Assembly (NCBI GenBank): GCA_963693085.1 | Contig: OY856411.1 | Coordinates: 72,274,001-72,338,000 of the forward strand | Length of the DNA: 64,000 bases | Origin: Alisma plantago-aquatica | Lineage: Eukaryota; Streptophyta; Magnoliopsida; Alismatales; Alismataceae | Direction of reading: 5' to 3' | Shown: positions 1 through 10,749 of the stretch, piece by piece | How the letters are laid out: each line of letters begins with the position of its first letter | Position numbering within the stretch: the stretch's first letter is position 1 | Notes under the pieces: model-generated | Database searches by the model: none | What the model was told of the DNA's origin: nothing | Seen by the model: the letters and a program-made list of their open reading frames with translations, nothing else | Translations under genes and position numbers: made by a program

Positions 1-515
1 AACCCTACAACTATCTCCCTCTTAGATATCGTGCATAGTATCTAAAGGAGCAAGGGGAGCTCGAGCACCAAGCTTAAGGTGAGGCCATGGTCATCTTCAA
101 CCTTGGTTCAAGCATGGATCTCGGTTGTAATTCTTTCCTTTCTTTTCTTCTTCACCAAATTCTTATATATGGTGATTGTTTGCATATAGAGGAGTTATGA
201 ACAAGTCTTGAACCTTTGATAGTTCATCTCTTACCTTGGGAAAGTGTATCTTGGAGCTTTGAAGTTGTTCTTGAGGCGGGTTATATAACTTGAACTCAAA
301 CATGTTATTACTCACCATCTTTCTTGCTATACTTGATGATATACTTTCGATTCTGAAATTTTCTTGAATAATTGATATATCTACGAGTTCTAGTAGTTTC
401 TTAGACCTCTTATCCTTGTACTAGAACAATTATAACTAAGGTCTAGATCTTGAAGATGATTGCATCACCTTACAAAGTGGTATCGGGTTCAGGCACATAA
501 GCAAGCACCTCTAAC

Positions 516-1230
516 CTGATATGGTGATGCACCTACACAACTAAAATGATATGGATATGATTTTATACTTCCTTGCATGATATGATGATGAAGTATACAC
601 CTTGTTCACGATATCATGCCAAACATACATCTCTTGCACGATATGAGGTCAAGCAAACACCTCATGCATACTATAGTGTCAAGTATACACCTCCAAACTG
701 ATATCATAAACCCTAGATGATGGGTAACTTAATATAATGATGAGTTTACACCTAAAGAGTGATATGGTAAGATCATATACACCTCAATGTCAATATGGTG
801 AGGCAAGCTTACACCTCTTTGTCTGATATGGTGTGAAGCGCACACACACACCTCTTTGCCTGATATGGTGTGAAGCGCACACACACCTCTTTGCCCGATA
901 TGGTGTGAAGCACACACACCTCTTTGACCGATATGATGTGAAGCACACACACCCCTATAAAGTGATATGGTAAGCAAGCATACACCTCTAAGGTGATATG
1001 GTAAGCACACATACACCTCTTTCCCGATATGGTAAGAACGCATACACCTCTAAGTTGATATGGTAAGCACATATACACTTCTAAGGTGATATGGTAGGCA
1101 CACATACACCTCTTTCCCGATATGGGTAGCAAGCATAATACTTTGAACCGATATTGGGTTAAGAATACACCTCTTGTACGATATGGTGTTGAGCACACAT
1201 CTAAAATTATATGGTGGGTAACCCAATACA
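516..1230 (+). repeat. Minisatellite of about 31-37 bp units inside gypsy LTR copy A
   Basis: About 20 imperfect tandem units share the core CCGATATGG(T), a variable TAAGCA/TGTGAAGCA linker, CACAC runs and ACACCTCT. The repeats create false open frames on the minus strand (729-1,340) that are rich in the resulting periodic peptides. The same array occurs inverted at 27,100-27,830 and contracted at 4,930-5,290. Confidence 0.85.
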
Positions 1231-2824
1231 CTAGATGACAAAAGTGGTAAGGTGGTTAATACCCTAAAACATGTGATGGCCAATACACTAAAGTATGGTG
1301 TGGACAATATCTTCAAGTGAGGTGACGATGTTACACCCATGTATGGTTAAGGTGATACACCATATGATTGGTAAGATTGATACCTTAAATGGTTAGGGTA
1401 TGAGGCATATGATGATGCTTAGCTCGATTTACACCTAACCCAATGCATGCGTTCAACTTGACATACATGAGTCAACCCGATACACCTTGTAAAGGTGAGG
1501 GAAAAACACTCTTAGGAGTGATGAGTATAACACCAAGTAATGATGTGGCTAATACCTTGATAGGTGAAACACCTAAAGTGGTTGATAATGATCAACCTTA
1601 TATCAACAATGGGTTAACCCGAGATGAGTCCATATCACTTAATGATAGTTGGGTAATTCAAGTGTGTGACTTATGGCCAATATACCACAGGATAAATGTG
1701 ATGAGTTAGTGCATAAAGTATTAGGATGGGAATGCCCTAATACCAGATAAGTTGACGAACTTAAGTAAGTTAAAAGTGATGAGGGAAGTGATACACCAAG
1801 GCATAATAAATATCACATGCATCACCTTAAGGTTGATACACCTTGATGCTCCTCAAATCCAATATACTTGGATGAGTAACACATGAAGTGTGTCATGTCA
1901 GTTGTTACATTAAGATGTAATGAGTTTATTGCAGCTAACATATCTTGAAAAAAGGTTAAGCTAATATAATAAAGTATGATGTAATCAATATTCTAGTGAC
2001 GATGAGAGAGAAACTCATACTGTGTGTTGATAATCATTTAATGATAAATGATGAGAATAAATAAGTATTATTGAATACTTATGATATCAATGTATGCTCC
2101 TAGATATGTGGAGCAATGAAGTAGGGTTTGGATTGATAATATGAACTTGAAACCCTATTTGGCTATCAAGGGAAACCCGAACCCTAATAATGGGAAGGTT
2201 GTATTTCTCTTATTGCATAAGCCTTGTGAGACATGTTAAATACTTGTATAAAAGTATAATGTTTATGTGGTCTTATGACCTAAAAGATATTTGTTGCCTA
2301 GTGAGAGGTGACAAGATGTTTAACGGGCCTTGTGAGCCATGTGTATAGTTGTTGCCGAGTGAGAGGTGACAAGATGTTTAAATGGGCCTTGTGAGACATG
2401 TGAGATGCTTGTACAATAAGTATCATGTATACCTTGGTCTGAGGACCTAGAGGTAATAGTTACCTGATAAGTGGTAACAATGTTCAGTGATGAACTATGG
2501 GTTTGAATACCCAGATCTAGTAATCATGATGATGATAATGTTAAGGGATGAGAATACCCAGTAATGTGATAAGGGACTAAGATCCCAAGTGTTATGCATT
2601 CAAAGTGTTCCTAAGGTTATAAAAGTACTTCATAAATTTATTACACCTTTTTTTGTAGCATATGTTGTAATAACTCATGTTTGAAACTTGGTTGATGCTA
2701 AAAGATACTATAATGCACCTAATTAATCAAGTGGAATCTCATGATGTAGTGCCCTGACCATAGATCCATCAATGTTAGTAGCTGCTGAATGGTGAAATGG
2801 GTTTTCCCACAAGATTTCCTAGAG

Positions 2825-2844
2825 CACATATTTTTTAATATGTG
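2825..2844. other. Conserved small hairpin in gypsy LTR copy A
   Basis: CACATATT and AATATGTG form an 8-bp perfect stem around a TTTT loop. The same stem is found at the matching place in copy B (25,461-25,480, loop AAAA) and in the diverged solo LTR (32,250-32,269, loop CAAT, one stem mismatch). Confidence 0.6.
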
Positions 2845-3998
2845 GGGGTGATGGGTGCCAATATCCAGACGTCATAATGAGGGATTGATGCGAGATCTCC
2901 TTCATTATAAATTCCAATATGGATGTATCATGATCTCCCGATGATGATGAATGTCGGGGAAGGATAATTGAAATCTCGCTGAAGAGAGTGCATGTTGCGG
3001 TTGTAGATCTATAACAAAGATATCAGTATACCATGGTAAGCTTGTGGCAGTGGACACGAGATGTCCTGCTTCTAGTCTCGCACTGACCGAGACGGCGAAG
3101 GTCATGATAGATGACTCTTCCATTGACCTTGTATGGTACTAATTTTGACTTCGTAGTGGTCGGTTGGAGTATGAGCGATATACCTCATCTCCTCAGGGCA
3201 TAAGTGTGATTGTAAATATGTATTTGCTTAAGGATTGAATACGGAAAATACTGGTTGATGTTACATTTCTTCTATACATCTTAAATGGATAGATGTTATA
3301 CATGTTCTTCATATCCCTTATAAAATGAATAGATGATTTACTGCTGTATCATATATAGCCACAATGCTTCAGGAGATGATATTGCTCTACTCTACTTAAA
3401 AAGTGATCAAATCCTACTTATGAATGTAAAAGAATCCTCTGCCTAGTTTTATATTGTTTAACTATGATAATAATATTGTTGGCGGAGAGTTATATCTCTA
3501 GCTGGGACATGGGTCTCACCCCGTTGGTCACCAACATTTTTAGGTGGACGCGGACGAGGAGGAAGAGACCATACTATAGATATACAATAACAGTAGTAAG
3601 GACAAAAGTAATAGCTCAGGTTGAGTATATTGTTTGTCTTGTCTTGTAGATAGATGTCTTATGTGTTGTCTCTGTACTCTCAAGTCCTTGGAGTCAGTAC
3701 ATAAAGGTTTTATAAACAATATGAGATTTTGGCTTGTATGCCTTGAGGTTTTATGTTGCTTCAGTATATGTTTTGACAAAACAACAATTATATGTTATCC
3801 TCGAGATGAGATGGTACAATGTATGTACAATGTGAACCCTGATGAATATAAAGTTTTGGTTCTTTTAGTAAGAGTTTCTTGGAAGAGGATCTCTTTGCAA
3901 AATGGTTTTAAATTTTTAGTGATTTTTTTAATCCATTATTTATGGTTATTCCACAATTATTTACTGGTGATGGTTTTATTTGATATTGGGTTGTCATA

Positions 3999-4323
3999 AA
4001 GTTTTAGTATCAGGATTTAAGGTTCATTGAGTCTACAGAGACATAGGACTAAGGTGTTGAGTCTGTTCTAGTGTCCTCTAGTATACCCTCTAGTGACTTC
4101 TACTTATGCAGAAGAAATGGTGAAGTTTAAAAATGACTGGAGAACATGAGGAACACGTTGTTGAGAGCAATGTTATCACACTAGGAGAGGGTGCAAGGGA
4201 TCAGACAAGAGAAGAATGAGTTCCTAAGAATTCCCATTTTGACCCAATCAGATAGAGAATCCTACTTTTTATACTCTTGTTGGGTAGGTGAGGACAATAT
4301 TGATGCATATAGTAGACTGGATA
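3999..4323 (+). mobile_element. Gypsy internal leader with degenerate PBS, after LTR copy A
   Basis: Directly after the LTR end, 4,002-4,018 reads TTTTAGTATCAGGATTT. It resembles the plant gypsy primer-binding region (TTGGTATCAGAGC...) with a few changes. The rest has the acidic, gag-leader-like composition of gypsy elements but no long open frame. It stops at 4,323, where another LTR begins with TGTAATGACCC. Confidence 0.5.
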
Positions 4324-4929
4324 TGTAATGACCCTGACCTGGGTTATGAGTTAACCCTATTTGTTTTGGCTAGGTAAGTTGCTTCGAACTTTAATATCAT
4401 CCTCTAAGGTGTTTTGTTATCATGTAACACACTTATGTTTCAAGTTTGGTCCTGATGGAATGTTGTTTGAGCAATGTTCCTTTATTTTTGACCAAAGTGC
4501 AATTTACCCAAGATAAGGGGTTATATTGCAAAATGTCACATTTTGAACATGCCTTAAGTGTTTTAGCATCATAAGAGAGAGAAGGATGCTAAGTGTGGCT
4601 TGTGGAAAGCCTAAATACCAAGTTTGAACTTGTTTGAATAATGCATGTACCTTGTGTACCAATTTGGGTACACGTTGTAATTTACTCAAAATGTAGGGTT
4701 GATATGCAAATTTCCACCTCAAGAGTGTCCCTACTCCCTCCTAGTATCATTTAGAGGAGAGATAAATAAGGGGGCACCATGTTTAAATCATATTTGAGTG
4801 ATGGTACTCTTGGTGATAAAAAGACCAAGAAAGTGTTGAATGTGAAACCCTAATTTGAGCCTGTATCGGGTTGTAGAGTCCATATGGGAGTGCCTATCGG
4901 CCAAGGGGTCGAAGGATACACCGCTTGCA

Positions 4930-5290
4930 CGAAATGATGTTGAAACCCTAGATGCTGATGGTTATACACCTTTAGAATGATATGGTGATGATCATAAATA
5001 TTTTGCATGATGTGGTGACACACACACATACACACCACATGAATGATATGGTGATCAAAATACACCTCATGGGTAATACAGAAGCATACACATCTTTACC
5101 TGATATGGTGTCAAGCACACACACACACCTCTTTACCCGATATGGAAGCAAGAAAACACCTCTTTTCCCGATATGGGTAGAAAGCATACACCTATAAACC
5201 AAAATTGGGTTAAGCATAAACCTTTTGGACGATATGGTATTGAGAACACACCTTTAAAATGTTATGGTGGGTAACCCAATACACTAGATG
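4930..5290 (+). repeat. Contracted CATATCG-type minisatellite in LTR A'
   Basis: About 10 imperfect 30-37-bp units (GATATGG... ACACCT...) correspond to the larger array at 516-1,230. The short open frames over it are by-products of the periodicity. Confidence 0.75.
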
Positions 5291-6157
5291 AAAAAAGTGG
5301 TACGGTGGTTAATACCCTAGAAAATGTGATGGCCAATACACTAAAGTATGATGTGTCCAATATCTTCAAGTGAGGTGAGGATGTTACATCCATGTAGTGT
5401 GAAGGTGATACACCATATGATTGGTAAGGTTGATACCTTGATGAGTAAGGGTATGAGGGTTATGATGATGCCTAGCTCGATATACACCTAACCTAATACA
5501 TGTGTTCAACTTGACATAAATGATTCAACCGGATACACCTTGTAAAGGTAAGGGAAAAACACTCTTAGGAGTGATGAGTATAACACTAAGTAATTGTGTA
5601 GCTAATACCTTGATAGGTGAAACACCTAAAGTTGTTGATAATGGTCATCCCTATATCAACAATGCCTTAAACTGAGATGAGTCCATATCACTTGATGATA
5701 GTTGGGTAATTCAAGTGTGTGACTTATGACCAATATACTACAAGATAAATGTGATGAGTTAGTGCATGAAGTATTAGGATGGGAAATACCCTAATACAAG
5801 ATAAATTGATGAACTTAAGTAAGATAAAAGTGATGAGGGAAGTGATACATCAAGGAATGATAAATATTATATCCAACACCTCAAGGTTGATACACCTTGA
5901 TGCACCTCAAATCCAATATACTTGGCTGAGTAACACATTAAGTGTGTCATGCCAGTTGTTACATTAAGATGTAAGGAGTTTAATGCACTTTGATAAGTGT
6001 AGGCTAACATACCTTGAGAGAAGGTTAAGCCAATATAATAAAGTAGAATATAATCAATATCCTAGTAAGGATAAGAGAGAAACTCATACTTTGTGTTGAT
6101 AATCATTTAATGATAAATGATGAGAATAAATAAGTATGATTGAATACTTATGATATC

Positions 6158-6354
6158 AATGTATGCTCCTAGATAAGACCACCAGATTCTATTACTTGTT
6201 CTAGATGAGGATAAGTGTAATAGCAGTAGTATTGCCATATTTAATATTTCTTCTGGAAACTACCCGTGTAACCTTTACCCCTATTATCTTGTACGAGGAA
6301 GGCAAGATGAATAAATAGCCTCCTGGCTTCACTTAAAAAAAATGTATGCTCCTA
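6158..6354 (+). mobile_element. Processed retrocopy fragment with 14-bp target-site duplication
   Basis: AATGTATGCTCCTA occurs at 6,158-6,171 and again at 6,341-6,354. The matching region of copy A (about 2,088-2,102) has it once, so the 169 bp between are an insertion. The insert ends in an A run (6,335-6,342), with AATAAA at 6,310-6,315 about 20 nt upstream of the tail. This is what a polyadenylated Pol II transcript leaves when LINE machinery copies its 3' end. The sequence before the tail looks like a copia LTR R region, but I cannot confirm the source. A SINE is the alternative; I see no Pol III boxes. Confidence 0.75.
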
Positions 6355-6443
6355 TATGTGTGGAGCAATGAATTAGGGTTTGGATTGATCATATGAACTT
6401 GAAACCCTATTCGGATATAAAGGGAAACCCTAACCGTAATATT

Positions 6444-6700
6444 TGTTGCCTAATGGGAGGTGACAAGATGTTTAATGGCCTTGTGAGCCATGCGAATAGT
6501 TGTTGCCTAGTGAGAGGTGACAAGATGTTTAATGGCCTTGTGAGCCATGTGAATGTTTGTTTCCTAGTGAGAGGTGACAAGATGTTTAATGGCCTTATGA
6601 GCCATGTGAATAGTTGTTGCCTAGTGAGAGGTGGCAAGATGTTTAATGGCCTTGTGAGCCATGTGAATAGTTGTTGCCTAGTAAGAGGTGACAAGATGTT
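6444..6700 (+). repeat. 57-bp tandem repeat, about 4.5 copies
   Basis: The unit begins TGTTGCCTAGTGAGAGGTGA and ends GAATAGT. Copy A (2,295-2,400) and copy B (25,920-26,010) carry only about two units, so this array expanded locally. Because 57 is a multiple of 3, both strands stay open (6,393-6,719 and 6,407-6,823) and encode 19-residue repeats. These are not evidence of a gene. Confidence 0.85.
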
Positions 6701-6768
6701 GATCCAGAGATTGATGTAAGAGATGGTAATGTTCAAAATAAACCAGGTAAATAGGAACCCCATAACAT

Positions 6769-6786
6769 AATAATAATAATAATAAA
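6769..6786. repeat. Short AAT microsatellite
   Basis: Six or so AAT trinucleotides in a row within LTR A'. Confidence 0.7.
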
Positions 6787-7316
6787 TGGTCACAAGGATA
6801 ATAATGAAATCTTGGTCACACATACATTATGAGCATACCTAAATTAGGGCTATAGTGTTTTGAATATGCTAAAAAGAAACATGAGGAATACTTGTATCAC
6901 ATAAAGGATGTGAATGTGTATGATGGTTCAATTGAGGTATAATGCCTAGTAAAATGATGTGGTATTCCGTGATGAGTTTAAGGGATTGATGTTCCATAAT
7001 GAAAGTGAAAGGGAAACATAAAGGTATTTCAACTACTAAGGAATCCTTAGCAATGTGGCCAAAAATTATCTTTATAGGAATGATTGGACTACCCATATCA
7101 CCAAGGTGTGCCTCATTTTCAGACAGCCGATTACTAAGAACTTCATGGTTAAGCCTACTCACCTTGAAGAAATATGAAATACCAGTTGGGAAGTTAATCC
7201 CTACTTGTGCATGTGTGAGGACAAAGCACAAAGTTAATAATAATGGTGGTCTATGGGGATAGTCATCATTTTTGAAACCTTACTAGAGTCTTGGCAAGTG
7301 TGCCCACTGTTAAAAA

Positions 7317-7329
7317 TGGTATTAGAGCC
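7317..7329 (+). other. Primer-binding site of the Cassandra-like element
   Basis: TGGTATTAGAGCC differs at one base from TGGTATCAGAGCC, the complement of the initiator-Met tRNA 3' end, and lies just after the left LTR. Confidence 0.7.
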
Positions 7330-7550
7330 ATAACCACTCTACTCAGTGGGGCCCACATGGGCATGTGGCATGCCAATATTGAGCTAAGTGGTCTGGCCAT
7401 ATTAGAAAGGATGTCCATGGTTATGTAGACACCCTTGTGCTAATAGCTGTGATTAGGAGCTGGGTGTCTATGGGCCATTCTGGGTATGCACTAAAATGGG
7501 GAAATACTATGAGGCCATATTGTTGAGCCTTGACAAGGATGTCAAGAGTT

Positions 7551-7567
7551 TAAGTGGGGGGGGGGGG
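7551..7567 (+). other. Polypurine tract of the Cassandra-like element
   Basis: AAGTG followed by a run of 12 G lies directly before the right LTR start. It is the expected second-strand priming tract. The G run is length-prone. Confidence 0.6.
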
Positions 7568-7879
7568 TTGGAACATCCCAGGATTTCAAGATGCAGATAA
7601 GATTATCTTAAAAAGAATGGTTGGACTACCCATATCACTAAGGTGAACCTCCTTTTCAGGGAGCCCATCAATAAGAAATCCATAGTTAAGCATGCTCAAC
7701 TTGGAGTTGTACTTGAATATGAGAGAAGTGGGGAAATTGATCCCAACTTGTGTGTGAGTGAGGACAAAGTATAAAATTCAGGCTAGTAGTCATCTGTGTG
7801 GCCAATCATCATTCCTAAAACCTTACTAGAGCCTTGGTAAGTGGGCCCATGCATCACACAACAACTTTGATATTAACCT

Positions 7880-8450
7880 TGCATTAGTTACCTTACTAGT
7901 AGCGTCACCACCATAATGGATAGAAGCAACTACAAGAGTTGATGGATACTGGATTTATACAATATAATACCTCATGTTGGAAAGTAGCCATCTTAATCAT
8001 AAAGAAGAAAGACAAAAGGATATGATTTCTCACTAATTGTATGAAACTTATTAAAGTTACTATCAAGAGTAAGTACCCTTTTTCTACAATGGATAACATA
8101 TTTGATTAACTAAGGGGAGTCCCTATTTTTTCAAAGATTGGTATATAGTCAGTATATTACTAGTTAAAAATCAAGTCCAAAGATGTATTAAAGATGGTTC
8201 ATACTTGCTACAATCATTTTGACTTTTCAGTTATGACTTTTGAGATAACAAATTTTGCTGCAACTTTCACGGATTTGAGGGTCAGAGTTTTCCATCAACT
8301 CCTTAATTAGTTTAAGGTATTATTTTTATATGATATTATTATACACCCGAAAGATGCAAAACATGATTATCACCACTTAAAATTTTCATTATAACTTCTA
8401 CATCAACATCAATTATGTGTTTACTATAGCAAGTGTGTACTAGGAATAAA
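7880..8450 (+). pseudogene. Gypsy reverse transcriptase remnant (fingers and palm)
   Basis: Read on the + strand with frame changes, this region gives a recognisable but heavily mutated Ty3/gypsy reverse transcriptase. A lysine-rich IKKKD stretch lies at about 8,000, a SKYPF motif at about 8,070, a FSKIG segment at about 8,140 and FAATFTDL at about 8,260. The catalytic YVDD/FIDD box at about 8,335 is changed to a LYDII form, so it is dead. Many stops interrupt it. It breaks off near 8,450 just after the xKC motif of the palm-thumb junction, and the next part of the domain resumes at about 10,750. Protease and most of gag are not seen upstream. Confidence 0.7.
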
Positions 8451-10745
8451 AGTGTGTGTATATGAAATTAAATTTAAACAATAAACTCAGGATTGTGTCA
8501 CATTTTAATAATTTGTAACTCAATAGTTAATTAATATTAGCGACTAGAAAATATTGATCAAAAATCTATGGTGAGCATAAGAATGTATCCATTAGGATTC
8601 AAGAAACTCTATTCTTGATTAGCTAAGAATAAAGGAGAGGTAGATATATGTTGAAAAGTATAACTAGATGAGAAACAAAACTAAACTAAACTAAACAAAA
8701 GAAATATATTCCTTCCATTCTACCAAATGAGGGAGGATTCTATGATATGTAAACAAAAAATTAGACTACTTATGCACCTCATTTTTAGGTGGGGACAACT
8801 GTAAAACTCCCTCGATGGCAGATAACATCCTAACCCGATATTGAATCTAGAAATTACTCATGTTGGGGTCATTCCACTTGCTTTCATGAAACATAACTAA
8901 AGCCCCATAAGAATTCCAATACCCCTCTAGAGGACCATGGAGAAATATCCCAAAATGCCACTAAGTTCCAAGAGCATGATGTACTAAAAGCCGCAATGGC
9001 CTACTATGGATCCTACCTATGAAGCATGACCCTAATCAGGGTGAGTAAACATGAGTGGGTTCATGATTGAGGTGGATTTAGAGTACATCTTCCCTTAGTC
9101 CAAGCATCCTCTTAAGGTTAGGACCAAACTAGCCTCTCTACCTATTTTTTTCTGCTACTCTCTTAAGGTTGGCAAAAACTAGTATTAATGCTAAGAAGAG
9201 ACAACAAACCAAACACTCATAACCCAAAGAGAAGGAAACATAACAACATGTTTGGTCTATATATTATCTTCTTGCATGGAGTAAAAAGTGCATATGCATG
9301 CCCTAAACAAGATACATAGACTATAAGGAGCTCAAGTAAACATAGAAAAGCTTAGTCAAAACCAAACAAAGATGGAAATACATCATTTATACAAAAATAA
9401 TGGTGGAAAATAAGTAAGGATAGGATGAGGAAGATGTAGACCATAGAGGAGAGGTAGCTCTCACTCCTTATCTTTTGGTCAGGATGGATCTCGTCCTTTT
9501 CAGTATCCTCCTTGATATTTTGTTTTCCTTTTCCTCCTTCTTTAGTATGCCCAAAAAATGCCCTTTGTCATGAACGATGGTGAATCTATGGAATAAATGT
9601 GGAAAGGAGGTCAATAGGGGTGTAGATGGCTTGGAAAAATTCTAATGGACGGTAAATCTAAGTGTAATGGATCCTTGGAGGTTGGTGGATATGTGTGGAT
9701 GTGAAAGGAGGTTGATGAAGTGAATGAAGGTGAGTGGAGGTTAATAGGAATGAGGGGGGTTTGAGGGGATGAAAAAGGAGGCTAGTGGGTGACATATGGG
9801 AAGAACCCAAGCCCTTTTGGGCTTCAAATCTCTAGGATGGTGGTTTGTGAATCAATATTGTAAAACATGTTGTTTGGGGCTAGGGAAGGGGTAATTATAG
9901 AGATAGGTGGTGGATGTACAAAGTGGTTTAGAGTGGCTCAAAAAACCCCTACTAGGGTCAGCTAACCTGATTGGGTTTAACCACCAGTCAGGCATCAATC
10001 GTTGACTCATCAGTTGATGGTGATAACAAGGTCAATGATCTATGATGACGGTCCATGAATATATGAGATATAGTGAAGCACTACTCGATGAGATATGAAG
10101 GTTGATGATTAACATGATGTTCGATGTATGTCCGTTGATTCCTAGCGTAATGTTTGAGGTGAAATACCCCAACCGAGTCCCTCTCACATGTTTTTTTTGA
10201 AGAACTTCTTGGCGGTGGATCATAATCCTATAACTTGATTGGTTTGGAGACAACATGACCAAAGTTAGTCTAGGATGGAAGCCAATAGTTCTCTGAGATC
10301 CCGTGCTAGTGGAATTTGAACATGCCTTTAGTCCTCAAACAAATTGGGACTAACTTGGCTGGGATCCTTCAATTGAGTTGGGGAGGGGACACATAGGTAG
10401 GGTTGAAGCTTCTTTGTTTCAATAAAATTTGAGGGTAAATTTTGTGTTCAACTCCCTACCCAACCTAAGTTAGATATGAGCTTGACCAAATTTGTCCATC
10501 CATGATTGGGTTCACACTATCAACTAGTTAACATTTAGTAGAATACATCTACTTTCATCTGATCTTTAAGATGAAACTCAGGGACGTGATCTCTTACTCT
10601 ATTTGATGCCTACAAGCTTTAAAATGGGCCAGTTGACCAACTATGCCTTAATAATAGGGAAAGTAACGAATAAGGTTATTAGGCATACCAAAGCTAATAT
10701 AGGCATAAAAACCAATTTAAAGTACCATATATCATTGCTTGAAGT
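8450..10745. mobile_element. Unidentified block of about 2.3 kb interrupting gypsy RT (probable TE insertion)
   Basis: The reverse transcriptase reading stops near 8,450 and resumes near 10,750 at nearly the same motif, so the block between is foreign. It has no long open frame. On the minus strand, CTCTATAATTACC near 9,890-9,905 could be a TATA box, which would fit a solo LTR in minus orientation. I could not define termini or a target-site duplication. Confidence 0.45.
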
Positions 10746-10749
10746 TTAG

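Larger units (their letters stand above)
1..3998 (+). mobile_element. Gypsy-type long LTR, copy A (5' LTR, left-truncated by the window edge)
   Basis: This is a long terminal repeat of a gypsy-like retrotransposon. It matches 24,291-28,466 in inverted orientation over its whole visible length; for example the block GGTGAGGCCATGGTCATC at 79-96 recurs on the minus strand near 28,215-28,240. The other copy runs about 140 bp further upstream, so this LTR starts just before the window. It ends in GGTTGTCATA near 3,998 and is followed by a primer-binding-like site, so it is probably a 5' LTR. It contains a minisatellite (about 516-1,230), two 57-bp repeat units (about 2,295-2,400), a small hairpin (2,825-2,844) and a conserved block (3,114-3,135). 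Open frames such as 1,443-1,709 are conserved between the two copies only as DNA and resemble no known protein. Confidence 0.75.
4324..7030 (+). mobile_element. Second gypsy-type LTR (A'), 5' part, inserted after the leader of copy A
   Basis: It starts with TGTAATGACCCTGACCTGGG. This matches the 5' end of the solo LTR read on the minus strand from 63,714 downward (TGTAAGGACCCTGACCCAGG), and the two stay alignable by eye for about 500 bp. From about 4,850 it also matches copy A from about 470 onward, with internal deletions. It includes a short minisatellite, a retrocopy insertion (6,172-6,340) and an expanded 57-bp repeat. Similarity to the solo LTR continues to about 7,010. The last 1.5 kb or so of the LTR is missing, and the Cassandra-like element starts there. 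The 5 bp before the start are GGATA; I could not find the matching right-hand duplication. Confidence 0.65.
7030..7860 (+). mobile_element. Cassandra-like TRIM retrotransposon (two LTRs, PBS, PPT, no coding region)
   Basis: Two direct repeats of about 290 bp (about 7,030-7,314 and 7,569-7,860) flank a non-coding interior of about 250 bp. The interior starts with a Met-tRNA-type PBS (TGGTATTAGAGCC, 7,317-7,329) and ends with a purine tract (7,551-7,567). The right LTR starts TGGAACATCCCAGGATTT, close to the usual TGTAACATCCC start. Both LTRs hold a stretch resembling the 3' half of plant 5S rRNA: GAAATCCATAGTTAAGCATG at 7,671-7,695, and GTTAAGCCTACTC in the left LTR. 5S-like sequence in the LTR is the hallmark of the Cassandra TRIM family. 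The two LTRs are only about 70% alike by eye, so this is an old, decayed copy. It encodes nothing and would depend on proteins from other elements. Confidence 0.7.

Noticed and set aside
1..10. Telomere-like AACCCTA at the window start and AAACCCTAA elsewhere
   Set aside because: Single occurrences only, with no tandem TTTAGGG array; they lie in LTR leaders and a palindrome.
516..1230. CRISPR-like regularly spaced repeats
   Set aside because: Units vary in sequence and length, there are no unique spacers, and the context is a plant retrotransposon LTR.
729..1340. Overlapping open frames of 96-140 codons over the minisatellite
   Set aside because: The frames follow the repeat periodicity, are in several frames at once, and have no protein-like composition.
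1443..1709. 88-codon open frame, conserved at 26,595-26,861
   Set aside because: Both copies lie at the same place in related LTRs, so the conservation is that of the LTR DNA. No family resemblance, and LTR A' has lost the frame.
7030..7860. A true 5S rRNA gene
   Set aside because: Only partial, mutated 5S-like stretches occur, in both direct repeats and next to a PBS and PPT. This fits Cassandra LTRs, not a 5S gene.
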